This document shows positions 5,683 through 7,992 of a stretch of 7,992 nucleotides of DNA, piece by piece. Location: the NCBI GenBank assembly GCA_014376325.1, contig JACMRP010000026.1, positions 1-7,992 of the forward strand. The letters run 5' to 3'. Position 1 is the first letter of the stretch, and each line of letters opens with the position of its first letter. Both the position numbers and the translations under genes were made by a program. The notes below the pieces were generated by a model. It was not told the origin of the DNA and made no database searches. It saw nothing but the letters and a program-made list of their open reading frames with translations. Source of the DNA: Pseudobdellovibrionaceae bacterium (GTDB lineage Bacteria; Bdellovibrionota; Bdellovibrionia; Bdellovibrionales; Bdellovibrionaceae).

Positions 5683-6645
5683 ATGAACAAATTTTTAGTG
5701 ATCTTCGCGCTCTTCATTGGAACTCAGGCTAACGCCGACGTTTACGGTTATGATCAGTGGATGCCCAGCATGGTAAAGAACTATTTGCTGGATGTTTCTA
5801 ACAACACCCCATTCCGCGACAAGGGCGGTTGCGAATCCATGTACAACCCGATGTTAAAAGATGGCGTTCTGGATATCGTTTACGCTTTCGGATATTTCGA
5901 TGATTCTACGGGTGAAGAACACAAATCTGGCGACACTAATTATGGTTATTCACCAAGCTTAGACATCTCTGCCTTTAAAGCAATGCGATACGCCCTTATC
6001 GGGTCTTGCACGGGCCGTGCTTCACGCCTTTGCGGATTTTCGGAACGCGGCGATATTAATTCCGGCAAAATCGTGTTTGAGAAAAAAGTTAAAATCAACG
6101 GCGAAAAAGTTTTGGTTCGTATCACGATGACTTACGCTTCTGCGAGTGAATCATTCGCAAAAAATAAAGGCGAACTTGCCGGACGTCAGAAGATGATGAC
6201 CGAACAGTCTGAAGCGAATTATTTCGGCGGACTGAAAACGGCCGACGTCGTATTTTACAATGGTCACTCCCGTAACGGCGGCGGACCAGATTTTAATCCA
6301 CCGGTTCTGAACTCCCACATGAAAACGGATTACGACAATTATTACGAACCTCGCCGCACGGGGATCAAGCATGTTCTTGCGAACATTCCTTCGAACCCGA
6401 ATCCGGGATTTGTTTTGGGATTGTTTTCTTGTTACTCAAGAAAGCACTTCTACGATAATTTCATGAGTACGAATCCGAAACAACGCTTGATCCTAAGCGC
6501 GGACACGATCGATTATTTCGATACTATGAACGCGTCTGCAGGATACCTTGAAGGCATGCTCCACGGACTTTGCGGTCAGCAGCTGTCTGACATTGCAAAG
6601 CAAACTGCGAAGTTAAAGACCGGCTTCCAGGCTTGGAACTTTTAA
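5683..6645 (+). CDS. Secreted protein with clan CD (caspase/legumain/CHAT-like) cysteine-peptidase-like motifs
   Basis: Protein of 320 residues with a Sec signal, MNKFLVIFALFIGTQANA, and predicted cleavage between Ala18 and Asp19. The start has AAAGGA at 5671-5676. I do not recognise a named family. The C-terminal half shows a clan CD-like pattern: a strand and helix (VLVRITMTYASASE, 143-156), a hydrophobic strand ending in Gly-His (ADVVFYNGHS, His195), then after 55 residues a hydrophobic strand ending in Ser-Cys (GFVLGLFSC, Cys250), then RLILSADT and an alanine/glycine helix (ASAGYLEGMLHGL). In clan CD peptidases these His and Cys positions form the catalytic dyad. Other cysteines are 50, 109, 117 and 297; C109/C117 could form a disulfide. 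Its position behind the S1 protease suggests a joint role outside the cytoplasm, for instance digestion of foreign protein or proteolytic activation. The peptidase reading is inference from motif spacing only; the CDS itself is secure. Confidence 0.6.
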   Translation: MNKFLVIFALFIGTQANADVYGYDQWMPSMVKNYLLDVSNNTPFRDKGGCESMYNPMLKDGVLDIVYAFGYFDDSTGEEHKSGDTNYGYSPSLDISAFKAMRYALIGSCTGRASRLCGFSERGDINSGKIVFEKKVKINGEKVLVRITMTYASASESFAKNKGELAGRQKMMTEQSEANYFGGLKTADVVFYNGHSRNGGGPDFNPPVLNSHMKTDYDNYYEPRRTGIKHVLANIPSNPNPGFVLGLFSCYSRKHFYDNFMSTNPKQRLILSADTIDYFDTMNASAGYLEGMLHGLCGQQLSDIAKQTAKLKTGFQAWNF

Positions 6646-6671
6646 TTCAGTTATTATAGAAAGTTTTTGTG

Positions 6672-6704
6672 ACCCACATCCGCACCAGGATGTGGGTTTT
6701 TTTT
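6672..6704 (+). terminator. Intrinsic terminator after the secreted-protein gene
   Basis: A perfect 10-bp stem, ACCCACATCC (6672-6681) and GGATGTGGGT (6688-6697), closes a 6-base loop and runs into eight Ts (6697-6704). It lies 27 bp after the stop and ends the two-gene exported-protein unit. On the opposite strand the same stem has no T-run after it, so it would be a poorer terminator for the converging gene that stops at 6707. Confidence 0.93.
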
Positions 6705-6706
6705 GC

Positions 6707-7273
6707 CTATTCAGCAACGCCACGTTTTGCTTTGCGCTCCGCGAGTTCCACTTCGCACATCTTTACTTTCGTTTCGTACTCTTCTTCGCGGCTTTCTAAA
6801 GTTCCGCGGTAGGTCTTAAAGCGATCTAGACGATCTTTTAGGTACTCTTCGCTGAGTCCGACGATGTCTTTTTTCTTTTCGAGTCCGATTTGATTAAAGT
6901 CTTTATTCGGCGTCACGTATTCGCGTTTTTCGGTCCATGCAAGCTTGCCGCCGCCACCGTTTTTAGACTGGCTCATTTCTGCACGGCAGTCTTTCAGTAC
7001 GCCGTAAAGTCCGCGATTGTCGTTGTAGCGGGGGCCGCCGTAAACCTTTGCTTCTAAATTGTAAACGTCGACTTCCATTTTGCGAAGTTCTTCGTTCATC
7101 AAAACTTTATTTTGGTAAACCATGTTTCCGTCTTTAATACCGATGACAGAGTTAGAATCGACCGCCGCCGAATTTTTAATATCGGTATCGACATCTTGGG
7201 CTTTGTGTTTCGAAGCGCACTGAACAAGGAATAGGGATATTAGTAGCAACGGAATCGTTTTCAGAATGCTCAT
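6707..7273 (-). CDS. Helical lipoprotein of unknown function
   Basis: Predicted lipoprotein of 188 residues. The signal MSILKTIPLLLISLFLVQC ends in lipobox LVQC with Cys19 as the lipid site; +2 is Ala, so outer-membrane sorting is expected under the usual rule. The mature part begins with a polar, probably flexible linker (20-55), then charged helices rich in Glu, Lys and Arg (about 60-80 and 128-186), separated by a Gly/Asn-rich segment containing KNGGGGKLAW near 103-112. The last 50 residues have coiled-coil-like character. Cys95 and Cys172 could pair. I know of no family or activity; a structural or scaffold role is only a guess. The start ATG at 7273 has AAAGGAAG at 7289-7282. It follows the MATE gene by 40 bp on the same strand and may be cotranscribed with it, although the two need not be functionally linked. 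Confidence 0.85.
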   Translation of the reverse strand: MSILKTIPLLLISLFLVQCASKHKAQDVDTDIKNSAAVDSNSVIGIKDGNMVYQNKVLMNEELRKMEVDVYNLEAKVYGGPRYNDNRGLYGVLKDCRAEMSQSKNGGGGKLAWTEKREYVTPNKDFNQIGLEKKKDIVGLSEEYLKDRLDRFKTYRGTLESREEEYETKVKMCEVELAERKAKRGVAE

Positions 7274-7313
7274 GGATGATGCTTCCTTTGTAAGAGAATC
7301 GTGTAGCGAAAGC

Positions 7314-7992
7314 CTACCCCGAAGTTCTTCGGCGAATCAATCTTTCGAAGCGGATGGTCAAGAAAATGGCGATGAAGGCTAAACCAACGAACAGTCCCCA
7401 CCAGATGCCTTCGCCCTGCCATTGGCGCTCGAAAGCTAAATAGTATCCGATCGGCAGTCCGATGATCCAATACGCAATGAAGGCTAGTACCGATGGCCAC
7501 TTGGTGTCTTCTAAACCGCGCAGCACGCCGACCGCGACCGCCTGCACGCCGTCAAAAAATTGAAAGGCCGCAGCGACACCTAAGAAACTAACGGCAAAGA
7601 TTAAAACTTGTGGGTCTGATGTATAGAAGCTCGCTAAGTATTCCCGGAAGCCATAGACGAAAGCGGCACTGACGAGCATGTATGCAGCACCTAAAAAAAT
7701 TGCTACGCGACCGGCAAAGCGGGCAGAGTCCATTCGATCTTGGCCACGTTCAAAGCCAACGCGGATTGATCCGGCGGCGCCGATACCCACCGTGACTAAA
7801 AAACTAACGGCCGCTAAATTAAGCGCAATCTGATGAGCCGCCAGCGGACCCGACCCGAGCCATCCCATCATCACCGAAGACAAAGTAAATGCACCCACTT
7901 CAAAAATATAAGTAAGACCATTCGGGATACCTAAGCGGAAGATTTTTTTCAAAGTCCCATTTTCAACAGCCCGCCACCAGCGCCGGGCAAAG
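7314..7992 (-). CDS. MATE-family efflux transporter, C-terminal half (5' end outside window)
   Basis: The last 225 residues of a multidrug and toxin extrusion (MATE/NorM-like) transporter, an inner-membrane antiporter that expels drugs or metabolites using a sodium or proton gradient. The visible part is the second MatE repeat: RLGIPNGLTYIFEVGAF, then MMGWLGSGPLAAHQIALNLA and VTVGIGAAGSIRVG, all family hallmarks. At least five further hydrophobic spans follow (near AIFLGAAYMLVSAAFVYGF, VLIFAVSFLGVAAAFQFF, VLAFIAYWIIGLPIGYYLAF and GLFVGLAFIAIFL), and the protein ends in a basic tail, FERLIRRRTSG. A TTG at 7952 is not the start: the frame continues without a stop through FARRWWRAVENGT to the window edge, where family alignment expects the middle loop between repeats. 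Substrate and coupling ion cannot be told from this half. The lipoprotein gene lies downstream in the same direction. Confidence 0.93.
   Translation of the reverse strand, partial: FARRWWRAVENGTLKKIFRLGIPNGLTYIFEVGAFTLSSVMMGWLGSGPLAAHQIALNLAAVSFLVTVGIGAAGSIRVGFERGQDRMDSARFAGRVAIFLGAAYMLVSAAFVYGFREYLASFYTSDPQVLIFAVSFLGVAAAFQFFDGVQAVAVGVLRGLEDTKWPSVLAFIAYWIIGLPIGYYLAFERQWQGEGIWWGLFVGLAFIAIFLTIRFERLIRRRTSG

Noticed and set aside
7950..7952. TTG start for a short 212-residue transporter
   Set aside because: The frame stays open upstream to the window edge, and the visible part is only the second half of a MATE protein.

Overview
The window is a gene-dense stretch of bacterial chromosome with balanced base composition, short intergenic gaps, AG-rich Shine-Dalgarno sites and several GTG/ATG start ambiguities. 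Two lipoproteins, a secreted trypsin-fold protease, a bacterial deoxyhypusine-synthase-like protein and a MATE exporter together look most like a Gram-negative predatory or environmental deltaproteobacterium-type organism (Bdellovibrionota is my best guess). That placement is inference from gene content and style, not from a marker gene. I see no rRNA, tRNA, CRISPR array, insertion sequence or phage module.

Left side (1-3536). A gene of unknown function runs off the left edge on the minus strand. Divergent from it, a compact plus-strand operon starts: a TatD-family metallohydrolase, a TcdA/CsdL-type E1-like enzyme (the tRNA ct6A37 cyclase), a 36-residue single-span membrane microprotein, and a class I SAM-dependent methyltransferase. 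The first three reading frames overlap (14 bp, then 1 bp) and only 9 bp separate the microprotein from the methyltransferase, so the four are probably cotranscribed and partly translationally coupled.

Centre (3537-4795). A deoxyhypusine-synthase-family gene follows. A 24-bp near-perfect inverted repeat abuts its ribosome binding site, and an 18-bp perfect palindrome plus a terminator-like hairpin follow it. Catalytic Lys, Trp and Glu appear kept, while several positions that hold the polyamine in the human enzyme are changed, so its substrate is probably not the eukaryotic one.

Right side (4796-7992). Two exported proteins are encoded in tandem: a chymotrypsin-fold (S1) serine protease made as a lipoprotein, and a secreted protein with no obvious family whose spaced motifs (hydrophobic strand-Gly-His, then hydrophobic strand-Cys) resemble a clan CD (caspase/legumain/CHAT-like) cysteine peptidase. 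This pair is the most interesting part of the window. A textbook intrinsic terminator ends the unit. Converging from the right on the minus strand are a MATE-family exporter (cut by the window edge) and, 40 bp downstream of it, a helical lipoprotein of unknown function.
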